From positions 1 through 64,000 of the forward strand of contig CAJIZA010000005.1 of the NCBI GenBank assembly GCA_905181815.1: a DNA stretch of 64,000 nt, given 5' to 3'. A model generated the notes under the pieces. It was given only the letters and a program-made list of their open reading frames with translations, did no database searches and was not told where the DNA came from. The first letter of the stretch is position 1; each line of letters begins with the position of its first letter. This stretch comes from an uncultured Planktomarina sp. GTDB lineage: Bacteria > Pseudomonadota > Alphaproteobacteria > Rhodobacterales > Rhodobacteraceae. The position numbers and the translations under genes were made by a program. Shown here one piece after another: positions 24,586 to 35,069 of the stretch.

Positions 24586-25854
24586 GTGCAAAATCAGGCC
24601 ATATCTCATGTCTCTTTGGCGCAATTCACCGCCGTTGCCGGGAAAATCGGGCTGTTATCTTTTGGGGGGCCAGCGGCGCAAATCGCCTTGATGCAAGATG
24701 AGTTGGTCGACAAACGCGGGTGGGTGTCACAGCAAGATTTCCTAAGAGCTCTGTCATTTTGCATGCTGCTGCCCGGCCCGGAGGCAATGCAATTGGCCAC
24801 CTACCTTGGCTGGCGGCTGCATGGGCTGCGCGGCGGATTCATCGGCGGCACCTTGTTCATTCTTCCCGGCGCATGTGTGATTTTTACTTTGGCTTTGGCT
24901 TACGTCCACTTTGGGCACACCGGCTGGAGCCAGGCCGCATTCACAGGCATCAAAGCCTGCGTCATCATCATCGTGCTCCAAGCTTTGCTCAAAATTTGCG
25001 CCCGCGCTTTGATCCTACCCATGGCCTGGGCGATTGCCGCCAGCAGCTTTTGCGCCGTTGCGCTGTTCGACCTGCCCTATCCTTGGGTGGTTTTGGCGAC
25101 AGCGCTTTGGGGCGTTGCTGCGCTGCGCACATCCGCACATTCGAAAAGTCACACCCCTGTGCCCAAGCAAAGCACTCTGGCCGCCTCCAGCGGTATAGCC
25201 ACTCTATGGGCGCTGCCCATTGCCATCCTTTGGAGCATGAAACAGGTATTCCTAACCAAAATCGCCCTGCTTTTTTCAACCCTGGCCGTGGTGACTTTTG
25301 GCGGGGCCTATGCGGTTTTGGGATATCTGGCACAAACGGCCGTGACCGATCTGAACTGGCTCACACCGCCACAGATGATCGACGCTTTGGGGCTGGCGGA
25401 AACCACGCCAGGCCCACTCATTTTGGTCACGCAATTCGTGGGATTTCTCGCAGGGTTTCAGGCCGGCGGACTCTCTTTGGCATTCATCGCCGGCCTCCTA
25501 ACGCTTTGGGTGACTTTCCTTCCCTGTTTTTTGTGGATTTTCCTCTTTGCTCCCCATCTTGAACGTCTGATGTCCATCGCTTGGCTGGCGCGGGCGCTCG
25601 CTGGGATCACAGCCGCGGTGGTCGGGGTGATTGCCAGTCTTTCCATATGGTTTGCTGGGCAAATCTGGTTTGTCAGCCATATTGAGCGGACCATTGGCCC
25701 GCTACATCTGTCCCTTCCAGATCCAAGCTCGTTTGACCCACTGTCCCTCAGCTTTTCCGCCCTAGCAGCCCTTCTTCTGCTGTGGCGGAAGTGGGATATT
25801 CTTTGGACCTTGCCCCTTGTGGCACTTTTGGCTGTCGGAGTTTCCACCTTTTAA
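24586..25854 (+). CDS. chrA: Chromate transporter ChrA
   Basis: A 422-residue two-domain (long-chain) CHR-family membrane protein, starting at GTG with AAGGAG nine bases upstream. Domain 1 begins with FTAVAGKIGLLSFGGPAAQIALMQ and has LLPGPEAMQLATYLGW at about residues 60-75; domain 2 has VVTFGGAYAVLGYLAQ and AETTPGPLILVTQFVGF. About ten to twelve membrane segments. These carriers expel chromate in exchange for or driven by ion gradients; marine members may move other oxyanions such as sulfate analogues. It is divergent from the HyuA-type gene. Confidence 0.9.
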   Translation: MQNQAISHVSLAQFTAVAGKIGLLSFGGPAAQIALMQDELVDKRGWVSQQDFLRALSFCMLLPGPEAMQLATYLGWRLHGLRGGFIGGTLFILPGACVIFTLALAYVHFGHTGWSQAAFTGIKACVIIIVLQALLKICARALILPMAWAIAASSFCAVALFDLPYPWVVLATALWGVAALRTSAHSKSHTPVPKQSTLAASSGIATLWALPIAILWSMKQVFLTKIALLFSTLAVVTFGGAYAVLGYLAQTAVTDLNWLTPPQMIDALGLAETTPGPLILVTQFVGFLAGFQAGGLSLAFIAGLLTLWVTFLPCFLWIFLFAPHLERLMSIAWLARALAGITAAVVGVIASLSIWFAGQIWFVSHIERTIGPLHLSLPDPSSFDPLSLSFSALAALLLLWRKWDILWTLPLVALLAVGVSTF

Positions 25855-25931
25855 GCGCCCAACGGCCCTTTCGTTTCTGGCAAAATACCGTAGAGTGCAG
25901 GTCAATCAAATTTGGACGATTGGGGATAAAA

Positions 25932-26390
25932 ATGATCGACTATGGCAGCATGGTGCATGATGCAATGCGCGGTTTAATTAAGCGCTTGCTGCAGGATATT
26001 GCTGACGCGGGAGAATTGCCCGGGGATCATCATTTTTTCATCACCTTCAACACGATGTATTCCGGCGTGCTGATCCCGGATTGGCTGCTTGATCGCTACC
26101 CGGACGAAATGACAATCGTGGTGCAACATTGGTTTGAAAATCTTGATGTCACCGATGAGGGGTTTTCCATCACCCTGAATTTCGGCGATTCGCCCGAGCC
26201 ACTCTACATTCCGTTTTTGGCGCTGCGCACCTTTGTGGACCCTTCAGTTGAATTCGGCCTGCGTTTTGAGCACATTGAAGAGGATGAGCCAGAAACCGCA
26301 GAGGCGCCGATGCATGAAAATGCCGAGCCCGATGACGCCATCAGAGAAGATGCGCAGGTTGTGAGCCTAGACAGCTTCCGAAAACAGTAA
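25932..26390 (+). CDS. sspB: SspB-like ClpXP adaptor
   Basis: A 152-residue protein that begins [20 protein letters not shown], followed by a beta-rich part [38 protein letters not shown] and [28 protein letters not shown], then an acidic linker ([11 protein letters not shown]) and a C-terminal [10 protein letters not shown] that should dock on ClpX. This is the layout of alphaproteobacterial SspB, which tethers ssrA-tagged proteins to ClpXP. The tmRNA gene lies 4 kb away. The open frame extends 50 codons upstream but MIDYG is the family's start. Confidence 0.9.
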   Translation: MIDYGSMVHDAMRGLIKRLLQDIADAGELPGDHHFFITFNTMYSGVLIPDWLLDRYPDEMTIVVQHWFENLDVTDEGFSITLNFGDSPEPLYIPFLALRTFVDPSVEFGLRFEHIEEDEPETAEAPMHENAEPDDAIREDAQVVSLDSFRKQ

Positions 26391-26467
26391 GGCGCACGCG
26401 ACAGAGCGCATTGCACCCGCAGCGCTGCATGGGTAAACCTTTGCGGCAAATAACGAAAGGGCATCCC

Positions 26468-27859
26468 ATGACCAAAACACGCGTAGAGACCGACAGCTTC
26501 GGCCCGTTAGACGTTCCTTCTGACAAATATTGGGGTGCACAAACCCAAAGATCGCTGATCAACTTCCCGATCGGTTGGGAAAAGCAACCCATCGCGATCG
26601 TCCGCGCACTTGGGGTAATCAAACAGGGCTGTGCGATGGCCAATACGGCCCTTGGCAAGTTGCCTGATGACAAAGGCAAGGCCATCCAAGCGGCGGCAAG
26701 CGAGGTCGCGAGCGGTCTGCTGGATGATCACTTTCCGCTGGTGGTGTGGCAAACTGGCTCTGGCACGCAGTCCAACATGAACGCCAATGAGGTGATTGCC
26801 AACCGCGCGATTGAAATGATGGGCGGGGTGATTGGCTCGAAAGAGCCGGTACATCCCAACGATCATTGCAACATGGGCCAGTCGTCCAACGACACCTTCC
26901 CAACAGCGATGCATATTGCCACAGCGATGACCGCAAGAGATGTGACCCTGCCCGGTCTACGCGCCTTGCACGCAGCTTTGCAGGCAAAAACTGAAGAGTT
27001 TGACGGGATCATCAAGATTGGCCGCACCCATACGATGGATGCCACCCCCCTTACACTGGCACAAGAATTTTCCGGCTACACCCATCAAGTGGCCATGGCC
27101 ATTGTCCGCGTCGAAGGCGCCCTGCCGCGCATTTATGAGCTTGCACAGGGCGGCACAGCCGTGGGCACAGGGCTCAACACCCCCGTTGGTTGGGGAGAGA
27201 TGGTTGCGCAAAATATGGCGCAAATTACCGGCTTGCCCTTCGTCACCGCGCCGAACAAATTTGAAGCCCTCGCCGCTCATGATGCGATGGTCGAGATGTC
27301 CGGTGCCCTGAAAACAGCGGCCGTTAGCCTGTTCAAAATCGCCAATGATATCCGTTTACTCGGCTCCGGTCCGCGCTGCGGATTGGGTGAATTGATGTTG
27401 CCAGAGAATGAGCCGGGCAGCTCAATCATGCCCGGCAAGGTCAACCCAACCCAATGCGAAGCTCTGACGCAGGTTTGCGCCCATGTGCTCGGCAATGATG
27501 CTGCCGTGGGCTTTGCCGGCACTCAAGGTCATTTTGAGCTGAACGTATACAAGCCGATGATGGCCTATAACGTACTGCAATCCATGCAGTTGCTTGGTGA
27601 CGCCGCACAAGCCTTTACCGATAATTGCGTCAATGGCATCACCGCCAACCGGGATCAAATTGACAAGCTGATGCGCGAAAGCCTGATGCTGGTCACCGCT
27701 TTGGCGCCAGAAATTGGTTATGACAATGCCACCACCGTGGCGAAAACAGCCCATAAAAACGGCACCACGTTGAAGCAAGAGGCCATGGCCCTTGGCTTTG
27801 TAGATGAGGCGACTTTTGACAAGGTCGTGCGCCCTGAGTTGATGATCGGACCTAAATGA
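26468..27859 (+). CDS. fumC: Fumarate hydratase class II
   Basis: A 463-residue enzyme that interconverts fumarate and malate in the TCA cycle. Start chosen at [12 protein letters not shown] with GAAAGGGC upstream. Family motifs: [12 protein letters not shown] at 97-108, [15 protein letters not shown] at 128-142, and the mobile signature loop [12 protein letters not shown] at 317-328 with its catalytic serine. It is the oxygen-stable, iron-free class. The stop overlaps the start of the DUF4169 gene (ATGA). Confidence 0.96.
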   Translation: MTKTRVETDSFGPLDVPSDKYWGAQTQRSLINFPIGWEKQPIAIVRALGVIKQGCAMANTALGKLPDDKGKAIQAAASEVASGLLDDHFPLVVWQTGSGTQSNMNANEVIANRAIEMMGGVIGSKEPVHPNDHCNMGQSSNDTFPTAMHIATAMTARDVTLPGLRALHAALQAKTEEFDGIIKIGRTHTMDATPLTLAQEFSGYTHQVAMAIVRVEGALPRIYELAQGGTAVGTGLNTPVGWGEMVAQNMAQITGLPFVTAPNKFEALAAHDAMVEMSGALKTAAVSLFKIANDIRLLGSGPRCGLGELMLPENEPGSSIMPGKVNPTQCEALTQVCAHVLGNDAAVGFAGTQGHFELNVYKPMMAYNVLQSMQLLGDAAQAFTDNCVNGITANRDQIDKLMRESLMLVTALAPEIGYDNATTVAKTAHKNGTTLKQEAMALGFVDEATFDKVVRPELMIGPK

Positions 27860-28032
27860 GCCAACCAATCAATCTCAACACGTTTCGAAAAGCCAAAGCG
27901 CGGGCCGAAAAACCGGCCCACGCGGCGAAAAACTCTGTGAAGTTTGGCCGCAGCAAAGCCCAAAAACAACTGCAAGAGACCAAAAACGCAGTACAGGCGC
28001 AGAATTTGGATCAACACAAGCGTGATCCGTGA
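27856..28032 (+). CDS. DUF4169 family small basic protein
   Basis: A 58-codon gene starting in the ATGA overlap with the fumC stop. The product opens [19 protein letters not shown] and goes on with [15 protein letters not shown], then [12 protein letters not shown]; it is very basic and probably helical. This is the pattern of DUF4169, which in Rhodobacterales follows fumC and precedes a ribbon-helix-helix gene. Function unknown; nucleic acid contact is an inference from charge. Confidence 0.85.
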   Translation: MSQPINLNTFRKAKARAEKPAHAAKNSVKFGRSKAQKQLQETKNAVQAQNLDQHKRDP

Positions 28033-28256
28033 TGCAGCGGCCCAAGAAACGCTCCCTCACCCTCAACGGTCATCGCACCAGCGTCTCGCTAGAGGATGAA
28101 TTTTGGCTAGAGTTCCTACGAATTGCCCAAGAACAGGGCAAGGCGATCAACGCTTTGGCCGTTGAAATTGACTATGCGCGCGGTGTTGATATCGGGCTGG
28201 CCTCAGCTATCCGCCTGTTTGTCCTGTCTCAAGCGCTTGGGCGGCCATTTCCCTAA
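28032..28256 (+). CDS. Ribbon-helix-helix domain protein
   Basis: A 74-residue protein whose ATG overlaps the preceding TGA. The N-terminal strand KKRSLTLNGHRTSVSLEDEFWLEFLRIAQEQG followed by a second helix INALAVEIDYAR matches the RHH_4 type of ribbon-helix-helix domain, usually a dimeric DNA binder. It closes the fumC-DUF4169-RHH set. Its 3' end overlaps the opposing acyl-CoA synthetase gene by 50 bases. Confidence 0.85.
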   Translation: MQRPKKRSLTLNGHRTSVSLEDEFWLEFLRIAQEQGKAINALAVEIDYARGVDIGLASAIRLFVLSQALGRPFP

Positions 28257-29853
28257 GATCAAGGCGGCGAATTTTCCCTGTGGCGGTCATGGGCATCGCC
28301 TCCAAGACCCGCACCCATTTCGGCGTCATATGGGGAGACAATTGCGCAGATACTTGCGCAATCAAACCCGCCTCGAATCCCGGATCGAGCGGGCCATTGA
28401 CTGTGACATAGGCGCCAATAACATGGCCGCGTGTCGCATCGGGCGCGGCCACAACCGCGGCCATCACCACTTGCGACGCACGAGCCAAAACAGCCTCAAT
28501 CTCGGTGGGGCCAATCCGATACCCGCTTGAAGTGATGACATCATCATCACGAGCCACGAATTGCACATACCCCTGCGCATCCATACGCCCGAGATCACCC
28601 GTGATCAGATACTCGCCTAAAAACCGTTCAGCGGTTTTTTGCGGTTGGTTCCAATAGCGCAGAAACATGGTTGGCGTATCACGGTGTATGCAGATTTGAC
28701 CAATCTGCCCGTCTTCAACCGCCTGGCCCCGTTCATCTAAAATGCGCATATCGAATCCCGGAAAGGCTTGGCCGATCCATCCCGTCTGCGCAACACTCCA
28801 GCTGCGGGCCGATCCGGCAGTGAGGTTGCATTCTGTTTGCCCATAAAGCTCGTTCACCTCCGCGCCCAATGTTTCCTTCACCCAATCTATCAGATCAGCA
28901 GAAAGAGGCTCGCCCCCCGATGAAATGGATCGCAACCGCGCCGTGGCGGGCACCTCGGCTTGGCGCATCATTTTCAAAGCCGTTGGCGGAAGAAACGCTC
29001 GCGTAATCTGGGCATCTCGGATCAGATCAAAGGTCGCACCGGCGGTGAAGCGCTCAAAGCGTTTGGCCACAAGCGGCACGCGGAAATAAAAACACGGGAT
29101 TGCCATATCCATCAAGCCACCAATCCAAGCCCAATCCGCCGGCGTCCAACCTACATCTCTCCCATTGGGAAAATCCGCAAATGACAGCTCCAAACAAGGC
29201 AAATGGCCCAAAAGGAAACGATGTGCATGCAAAACACCTTTTGGATTTCCGGTCGTGCCAGAGGTATAGATCATCATGGCAGGGTCTTCCGCAAAGGTCT
29301 GTATCGGCCGATAGGGGGCATCCTGCGCCTCAATGACACTCCAAAGCCCATCTGCCTGGCCGCTGGCTCCCTCACGTAGATAAACCTGATCCAAATCGGG
29401 AAGCTCTGGCTGAATTTCGCAAATTTTTGGATATTGCGCGTGATCACTGACCAGAATTCTTGCACCGCTGTCCTTCAGCCGAAAGCGCAAAGCCTCCGGG
29501 CCAAACAGCACAAAAAGCGGCAAGGACACCGCACCGATCAAATGCGATGCAAAATGCGCAATCAAAGCCTCTGCGCATTGAGGCAATAAAATCGCCACAC
29601 GGTCGCCTGGCCGTACCCCTTGGCCTTGCCAAACCGCCGCCAATCGCTCCGCCGCCTGCGCCATTTCCTCATAGGTCCAAATCCGCGCGTCACGACTCAA
29701 ATCCATCAAAGCCACGGCCTGAGGAAACGCGCGCGCATGGCTCATTAAACAGGCCTCTGCGATATTGAAAAACTCTGGCACGCGCACAGGGCTTTCGCGT
29801 GGGAAAAGACCATTTTGGATCTGATAGTCGTGGCGCCGATCACGGGCACTCAT
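28207..29853 (-). CDS. Acyl-CoA synthetase (AMP-dependent ligase)
   Basis: Start placed at MSARDRRHDYQ; the frame continues 11 codons further. A 548-residue ANL-superfamily enzyme with the P-loop-like YTSGTTGNPKGV at about 195-206, the A5-type ELYGQTECN near 325, the A8 hinge TGDLGRMDAQGYVQFVARDDDVITSSGYRIGP near 420-450, and the C-terminal catalytic lysine in MTATGKIRR. It activates a carboxylic acid to acyl-AMP and then to acyl-CoA; the chain length preferred is unknown. The C-terminus overlaps the convergent RHH gene. Confidence 0.9.
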   Translation of the reverse strand: MSARDRRHDYQIQNGLFPRESPVRVPEFFNIAEACLMSHARAFPQAVALMDLSRDARIWTYEEMAQAAERLAAVWQGQGVRPGDRVAILLPQCAEALIAHFASHLIGAVSLPLFVLFGPEALRFRLKDSGARILVSDHAQYPKICEIQPELPDLDQVYLREGASGQADGLWSVIEAQDAPYRPIQTFAEDPAMMIYTSGTTGNPKGVLHAHRFLLGHLPCLELSFADFPNGRDVGWTPADWAWIGGLMDMAIPCFYFRVPLVAKRFERFTAGATFDLIRDAQITRAFLPPTALKMMRQAEVPATARLRSISSGGEPLSADLIDWVKETLGAEVNELYGQTECNLTAGSARSWSVAQTGWIGQAFPGFDMRILDERGQAVEDGQIGQICIHRDTPTMFLRYWNQPQKTAERFLGEYLITGDLGRMDAQGYVQFVARDDDVITSSGYRIGPTEIEAVLARASQVVMAAVVAAPDATRGHVIGAYVTVNGPLDPGFEAGLIAQVSAQLSPHMTPKWVRVLEAMPMTATGKIRRLDLREMAAQALETGQTGG

Positions 29854-30053
29854 CGTAGGCCACCACCAGCGCTGGCAGAGGGCCAAAATGACCAGCTAGG
29901 CGAATGAAACATACCTGCACCTCCAAAAATCGCAGCAGTCTTAAGGCCACATGCGCCGCGCCCTGCTGTCATTAAACAGGTTAGGTCTGAGCTTCCTTTG
30001 CTTCAACCAAAATCACACTTGTGATCCTTGTAGCCCAAGGCTATCGTTCTCCA

Positions 30054-31058
30054 ATGTCAGGCCCTTTGATTGATCCCTTTGCCCGCGCCATCACATATTT
30101 GCGCCTGTCCGTCACGGATCGATGTGACTTTCGCTGCGTCTATTGCATGTCGGAAAACATGACGTTTTTACCTAAAAAAGAACTTTTGACTCTTGAAGAA
30201 CTTGACCGCCTTTGCACTAGTTTTATCAGACTGGGTGTGCGCAAATTGCGGATTACGGGCGGCGAGCCTTTGGTTCGGCGGGATATCATGTCGTTTTTCC
30301 AATCCATGTCCCGCCATCTGCAAAGCGGCGCTTTGGATGAGCTGACCTTGACCACCAATGGCAGCCAGCTGCACCGCTTCGCTGCTGAGCTTTACGCAGC
30401 CGGTGTGCGGCGGATCAATATCTCCATCGATACACTCGATACCGATAAATTCGCTAAAATTACCCGCTGGGGCAAATTGCAAAACGTGCTGCGCGGCATT
30501 GATGCAGCGCTTGCAGCGGGCTTGAAGGTTAAGCTGAACACTGTGGCTCTCAAAGATTTCAACGAAAACGAGTTGTTTGATCTCACGGCCTTCTGTGCGG
30601 CGCGCAGCATGGATCTCACCTTCATCGAAGTGATGCCCATGGGCGATCTGGGTGAAGAGGATCGTGTGGGGCAATATTGGGCCTTGAGTGACTTGCAAAA
30701 TCAATTGGCCCGGCGCTTTACCCTTACTGAGCTGCCCGACCGCACCGGGGGACCAGCGCGTTATATTCGGCTTGAAGAGACCGGACAGCGCATTGGGCTG
30801 ATTACCCCTTTGACACATAATTTTTGTGAAAGCTGCAATCGCGTGAGGGTCACTTGCACCGGTGAGATCTATACCTGCCTTGGCCAAGAAGGAAGCGCCG
30901 ATCTTAGAGGGCCACTACGCGCTTCTGAGGGAAATACTATTTTGGAACAGGCCATTAGGGTGGCAATAGGTTCAAAACCCAAGGGCCATGATTTCGATTA
31001 TTCCCGCGGTGATGAGGGCGGCAAGATGTCCCGCCATATGAGCCATACAGGCGGTTAA
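30054..31058 (+). CDS. moaA: GTP 3',8-cyclase MoaA
   Basis: A 334-residue radical SAM enzyme that begins molybdopterin synthesis by turning GTP into 3',8-cyclo-GTP. The SAM cluster cysteines are C24, C28 and C31 in [10 protein letters not shown]; the GEP motif follows in [11 protein letters not shown]; the second cluster uses C258, C261 and C275 ([14 protein letters not shown]). The C-terminal GG, needed in the family, is present. I start at MSGPLID rather than at the upstream TTG. The stop overlaps that of argE by a shared TTAA. Confidence 0.95.
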   Translation: MSGPLIDPFARAITYLRLSVTDRCDFRCVYCMSENMTFLPKKELLTLEELDRLCTSFIRLGVRKLRITGGEPLVRRDIMSFFQSMSRHLQSGALDELTLTTNGSQLHRFAAELYAAGVRRINISIDTLDTDKFAKITRWGKLQNVLRGIDAALAAGLKVKLNTVALKDFNENELFDLTAFCAARSMDLTFIEVMPMGDLGEEDRVGQYWALSDLQNQLARRFTLTELPDRTGGPARYIRLEETGQRIGLITPLTHNFCESCNRVRVTCTGEIYTCLGQEGSADLRGPLRASEGNTILEQAIRVAIGSKPKGHDFDYSRGDEGGKMSRHMSHTGG

Positions 31059-32218
31059 GCGATCTGCAAACTGTCCAATAAGCGCGTCAGCATCGCCTCG
31101 CCTGCTTGGAATTCAGCCAATTCAATAAATTCATCGGGTTGGTGGGCCTGTTCGATGGAGCCTGGACCACATACCACGACCGAAAAGCCTTTGGCCTGAA
31201 AATGCCCGCCATCAGTGCCATAGGCCACCGTATGGGTTCCATTATCACCTGTTAAGCGCCGCGTCAGGGCCTCTGCTTTGCCCTCGACCTCGGGCACAAC
31301 GGCTGGGCCGCGCATCAGATGCAAATCGAAAAAACTATGCGGATCTACAGCCTTCATCTCCGCTTCTATGACATCGATTTGCATTTGGATTTTTTCCAGC
31401 CAGTCTTCTGTACGATCATCGCCCACACAGCGCAAATCGATTGAGAAATAACAATCTTTCGCAGTGATATTGTGCGCCGTGCCGCCATTGATAACGCCGA
31501 CATGCAAGGTCGTGAATGGTGGATCATAAAGCGCCGCCGTGGCCGTCGGGGTTTTGGCTTGGCTCTCAATATTCTGCTGTCGGACCCATTCGACAAAACG
31601 CGCCGCGCACATCACGGCCGAAACCCCTTCATGCAGGCGTGAAGAATGCACCTCTTTGCCGCGCACATGAAATTGCAAATCATCACAGCTCTTATGGCCA
31701 GTCACCACCTGCATTTCAGTCGGTTCACCCACAATCACAGCATCAGCCTTAGCGTAGTTTTCCAGCAAGCCCCGCGCCACATCCGGCGCGCCAAGCAGAC
31801 CGACCTCCTCATCGCGAGAAAGGGCAAATTGCAGCGGTCGTTTGAGATCCAGAGATTTGGCTTTCACCATGGCCTCCATCGCCAAAGCCACAAATCCCTT
31901 CATATCGCAGGTGCCGCGGCCATAGAGACGGCCATCTTTTTCAACCACCTGCCAAGGATCTGTGCTCCAGTCCTGCCCCTGCACGGGCACAACATCTGAA
32001 TGGCCCGAAAGTGCCACGCCGCCAGCCACATTCGGTCCTACCTGCGCCACCAATCCGGCTTTGTTGCCGTCCTCACTGGGATAGACCACACTCTCGATTC
32101 CATGCTGCTCGAAATAATCGCGCACAAAGTAAATGAGAGGCAGGTTTGTATCCGAACTGACCGTTGCAAAAGAGACCAAATGGTCCAACAACTGGCGCGA
32201 ACTTATTGTATCTGTCAT
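31055..32218 (-). CDS. argE: Acetylornithine deacetylase
   Basis: A 387-residue M20-family zinc hydrolase. Metal ligands and catalytic residues are visible: H73 and D75 in [11 protein letters not shown]105 in GRGTCDMKG, and the E137-E138 pair in SRDEEVG; a dimerisation domain follows at about 180-290, and the last histidine ligand would be in [14 protein letters not shown]. It releases acetate from N-acetylornithine in arginine synthesis, though related amidohydrolases have similar motifs. No other arg gene is near. Confidence 0.88.
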   Translation of the reverse strand: MTDTISSRQLLDHLVSFATVSSDTNLPLIYFVRDYFEQHGIESVVYPSEDGNKAGLVAQVGPNVAGGVALSGHSDVVPVQGQDWSTDPWQVVEKDGRLYGRGTCDMKGFVALAMEAMVKAKSLDLKRPLQFALSRDEEVGLLGAPDVARGLLENYAKADAVIVGEPTEMQVVTGHKSCDDLQFHVRGKEVHSSRLHEGVSAVMCAARFVEWVRQQNIESQAKTPTATAALYDPPFTTLHVGVINGGTAHNITAKDCYFSIDLRCVGDDRTEDWLEKIQMQIDVIEAEMKAVDPHSFFDLHLMRGPAVVPEVEGKAEALTRRLTGDNGTHTVAYGTDGGHFQAKGFSVVVCGPGSIEQAHQPDEFIELAEFQAGEAMLTRLLDSLQIA

Positions 32219-32265
32219 GTGTGTAGTTGGGCTTTAATTTTTACGAAGGTCAAGAGCGTTGCACG

Positions 32266-33549
32266 TCAATTACGGAAACCTTTGCGAATTCGGCGCAGAG
32301 CCAGATATACCAACCCGACCACAACGGGTACAATTGCTGCTGTCAATATACCCTTTGAAACACCAATAAAGTCTGAAAACGGTGCCAGCACATAGAGCGT
32401 TAAGCCAGTCGCATAATAGCTTATTGCTACAATGGATAAGCCTTCAACGGTTTTCTGAAGCTGAAGTTGTGCATCCGCTCTACGGTTCATACTGCTAAGA
32501 AGGTTTTGACTTTGCGACTGACGCTCCACGTCGACACGAGTCCGCAGCAGATCTCCGGTCCTTATAGCCCGCGAAATTAAATCTTGAAGTCGCCCATCGC
32601 ACGCTTGAACGGTACGCATTGCGGGATCAAAGCGGCGCATCATAAATTCTCTGAAAGTTTGACGCCCCTCAAACTGACCTTCACGTAAAACCTCAATCCT
32701 CTGAGCGACTATTGCAGAATAAGCTTTGGTTGCTGCAAAGCGATAAGCCACCGCTGCAGAGTGCCCCTCAAGATCTGCCGATAATTGAAGCAGGCCATGA
32801 AGATTGTCTTCGGCTAACACCCGGTCATCAGCCAAATTGGCTACCAGGGCGGAAAGGTTAACATCAACTGTGTTCAACTCAGCGGAAAGACTACGGGAGC
32901 GCATTAGTCCTAGCATGGACATAGTCTTATAAATTTCTATTTCATTCAAACGTTGCACAATCCGCCCAACACGCCGACGCCCCGTACTTTCAGGAACAAA
33001 GACTGCAAAGCGCAGGTGGCCGTTGCTATCTGCTCGATAATCACCCGCAATTACCGCTGCATTATCTAAAACTCGGCTCACGGCCAAGCTCTCCCTTTCA
33101 AACCAGCTACTTAACTTGTCCTTAATTCTGCTAATATCTAGATCCAGCTCAATTCTCAACGAAGTAGAAGTCAGGATTTTTCCAGGCATTTCGGCTTGCC
33201 AATCAGGAGGAAACACAGCGAAATCGCTACCGTCGAAGGCAAGATCACCCAATCCATTGATTATGGCAGTGTATGTAACAAATTCTGTGTGACATTCCCA
33301 TTTTACCCACGCTGCACCTAATTGGCCAAAAAAATGCGTTAGTTTATCCGATGGATGAGGGACCCCATAACAATCTAATAGACGCAAAAAATGCGCTCTA
33401 TCAGCAGATTCATCCCGCCCCCCCTCATCTGTTGACGAAGTATAAGCAAAAAACGCAGCACGGGCTGGCGCAGAGACCGTCGGGAAAGGCCGCGCGTGCA
33501 ACTCAGCGGCAGTTTCCGTTCTCGAGGGATGATCGGTCATATGTTCCAT
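32266..33549 (-). CDS. DUF3422 family membrane-anchored protein
   Basis: A 427-residue protein with the DUF3422 hallmark ELHARPFP close to its N-terminus. The middle is a large soluble region with helices (DNAAVIAGDYRADSNGHLRFAVFVPE; QRLNEIEIYKTMSMLGLMRSR), a coiled-coil-like part near 330-370 (RTRVDVERQSQSQNLLSSMNRRADAQLQLQ), and two membrane segments at the end (SIVAISYYATGLTLYVLAPF and ILTAAIVPVVVGLVYLAL). The function is unknown. The start MEHMTDH is preceded by AAAGG. The base composition is a little lower in GC than the flanking genes. Confidence 0.85.
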   Translation of the reverse strand: MEHMTDHPSRTETAAELHARPFPTVSAPARAAFFAYTSSTDEGGRDESADRAHFLRLLDCYGVPHPSDKLTHFFGQLGAAWVKWECHTEFVTYTAIINGLGDLAFDGSDFAVFPPDWQAEMPGKILTSTSLRIELDLDISRIKDKLSSWFERESLAVSRVLDNAAVIAGDYRADSNGHLRFAVFVPESTGRRRVGRIVQRLNEIEIYKTMSMLGLMRSRSLSAELNTVDVNLSALVANLADDRVLAEDNLHGLLQLSADLEGHSAAVAYRFAATKAYSAIVAQRIEVLREGQFEGRQTFREFMMRRFDPAMRTVQACDGRLQDLISRAIRTGDLLRTRVDVERQSQSQNLLSSMNRRADAQLQLQKTVEGLSIVAISYYATGLTLYVLAPFSDFIGVSKGILTAAIVPVVVGLVYLALRRIRKGFRN

Positions 33550-33580
33550 AAAACGGCCTTTGCTAGGTACTAGCTCCAAA

Positions 33581-33606
33581 TCCCCACCAAATAAATTTGG
33601 TGGGGA
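33581..33606 (-). terminator. Hairpin after pntB
   Basis: TCCCCACCAAAT and ATTTGGTGGGGA form a perfect 12-base inverted repeat around a two-base loop, 17 bases beyond the pntB stop and 32 bases before the DUF3422 start. It probably ends the pntA-pntB transcript. A long T-run is missing on the minus strand, so an RNA-stabilising or processing hairpin is also possible. Confidence 0.55.
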
Positions 33607-33622
33607 AAATAGTTGCTAATTA

Positions 33623-35056
33623 CTAGTCTATCATCGGAATAAGTTTGTCCAAAGAGGCTTTTGCATCCCCATAGAACATCCGCGTATTTTCCTTAAAGAA
33701 CAGCGGGTTTTCGATGCCAGAATAGCCAGTGCCCTGCCCCCGTTTGGAGACAAATACCTGTTTAGCTCGCCAACATTCCAAAACTGGCATGCCGGCAATG
33801 GGGCTGTTGGGATCATCTTGGGCGGCCGGATTTACGATATCATTTGACCCGATCACAATTGCCACATCTGTGTCCGGGAAATCTTCATTGATTTCATCCA
33901 TCTCCATTACGATGTCATATGGCACTTTAGCTTCCGCCAAGAGCACGTTCATGTGACCCGGCAAACGGCCCGCAACGGGGTGAATGGCGAAACGCACATT
34001 TTTACCCTTGGCACGCAGTTTACGCACCAATTCAGAAACCGATTGCTGCGCCTGGGCGACGGCCATGCCATAGCCCGGAATGATGATAACGCTGTCAGCT
34101 TCATTCAAAGCGGTCGCAACCCCATCTGCCTCAATGGCCACTTGCTCGCCTTCCACAGCCATTTGTGGACCAGCTGTCCCGCCAAAGCCGCCAAGGATCA
34201 CGCTGACAAAGGACCGGTTCATCGCTTTACACATGATGTAAGACAAAATCGCACCTGACGATCCGACCAAAGCACCCACCACAATCAACAAATCATTGCC
34301 TAGGCTGAAGCCAATCGATGCGGCCGCCCAACCCGAGTAGGAGTTGAGCATGGAGACCACCACCGGCATATCCGCGCCGCCGATGCCCATGATCAAATGA
34401 TAGCCAATGAACAAGGCCATGAGGGTTAATATCATTATTGGCAGCAAGGCGCCAGAATTCAGATACCAGATTAGCGAAGCCAGTGAGACCAAAACCGCCG
34501 TGGCATTGAGCACATGCCCGCCCGGCAGTTTTGTGGCAGCAGAGTTCACTTTGCCGGCCAGTTTCCCGTAAGCGATCACTGATCCGGTAAAAGTGACGGC
34601 CCCAATCCATATCCCGAGTGATGTCTCAACCCGCAAAATATTGATCTCAACCGACGTCTTTTTCGCCAAAAGTGCCGCAAAACCTTCTAAAGATTTGCGC
34701 GCGCTCTCATCCATAGCCGCAACATTGACCAGCTCAAAATGCGTATTGAATCCAACAAAAACCGCCGCCAGCCCTACAAGAGCATGCATGCCAGCCACCA
34801 GCTCTGGCATTTGAGTCATTTCGACTTTTGACGCTAATTGATAACCAATCAACCCACCAGCCACAATCAAAACCAAAGACAGACCCCAAAGGCCAAAGCC
34901 TGGTCCAAACAATGTGGCTGTCACCGCCAACGCCATGCCGACAATGCCATACCAAACGGCCCGTTTGGCGCTTTCTTGGCCCGACAAGCCCCCAAGGGAC
35001 AAAATGAAAAGAATAGCCGCAACAACGTAGACGGCAGTAGTAAAGCCCATTTCCAT
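33623..35056 (-). CDS. pntB: NAD(P) transhydrogenase subunit beta
   Basis: A 477-residue inner-membrane protein. Residues 1-280 hold about nine membrane helices ([24 protein letters not shown] at the start), and residues about 300-477 form the NADP(H)-binding dIII domain with [36 protein letters not shown] and [15 protein letters not shown]. With PntA it couples proton entry to hydride transfer from NADH to NADP+. The strong site AAGGAGG precedes the ATG. It lies 13 bases after pntA. Confidence 0.95.
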   Translation of the reverse strand: MEMGFTTAVYVVAAILFILSLGGLSGQESAKRAVWYGIVGMALAVTATLFGPGFGLWGLSLVLIVAGGLIGYQLASKVEMTQMPELVAGMHALVGLAAVFVGFNTHFELVNVAAMDESARKSLEGFAALLAKKTSVEINILRVETSLGIWIGAVTFTGSVIAYGKLAGKVNSAATKLPGGHVLNATAVLVSLASLIWYLNSGALLPIMILTLMALFIGYHLIMGIGGADMPVVVSMLNSYSGWAAASIGFSLGNDLLIVVGALVGSSGAILSYIMCKAMNRSFVSVILGGFGGTAGPQMAVEGEQVAIEADGVATALNEADSVIIIPGYGMAVAQAQQSVSELVRKLRAKGKNVRFAIHPVAGRLPGHMNVLLAEAKVPYDIVMEMDEINEDFPDTDVAIVIGSNDIVNPAAQDDPNSPIAGMPVLECWRAKQVFVSKRGQGTGYSGIENPLFFKENTRMFYGDAKASLDKLIPMID

Positions 35057-35069
35057 AGTATCGACCTCC

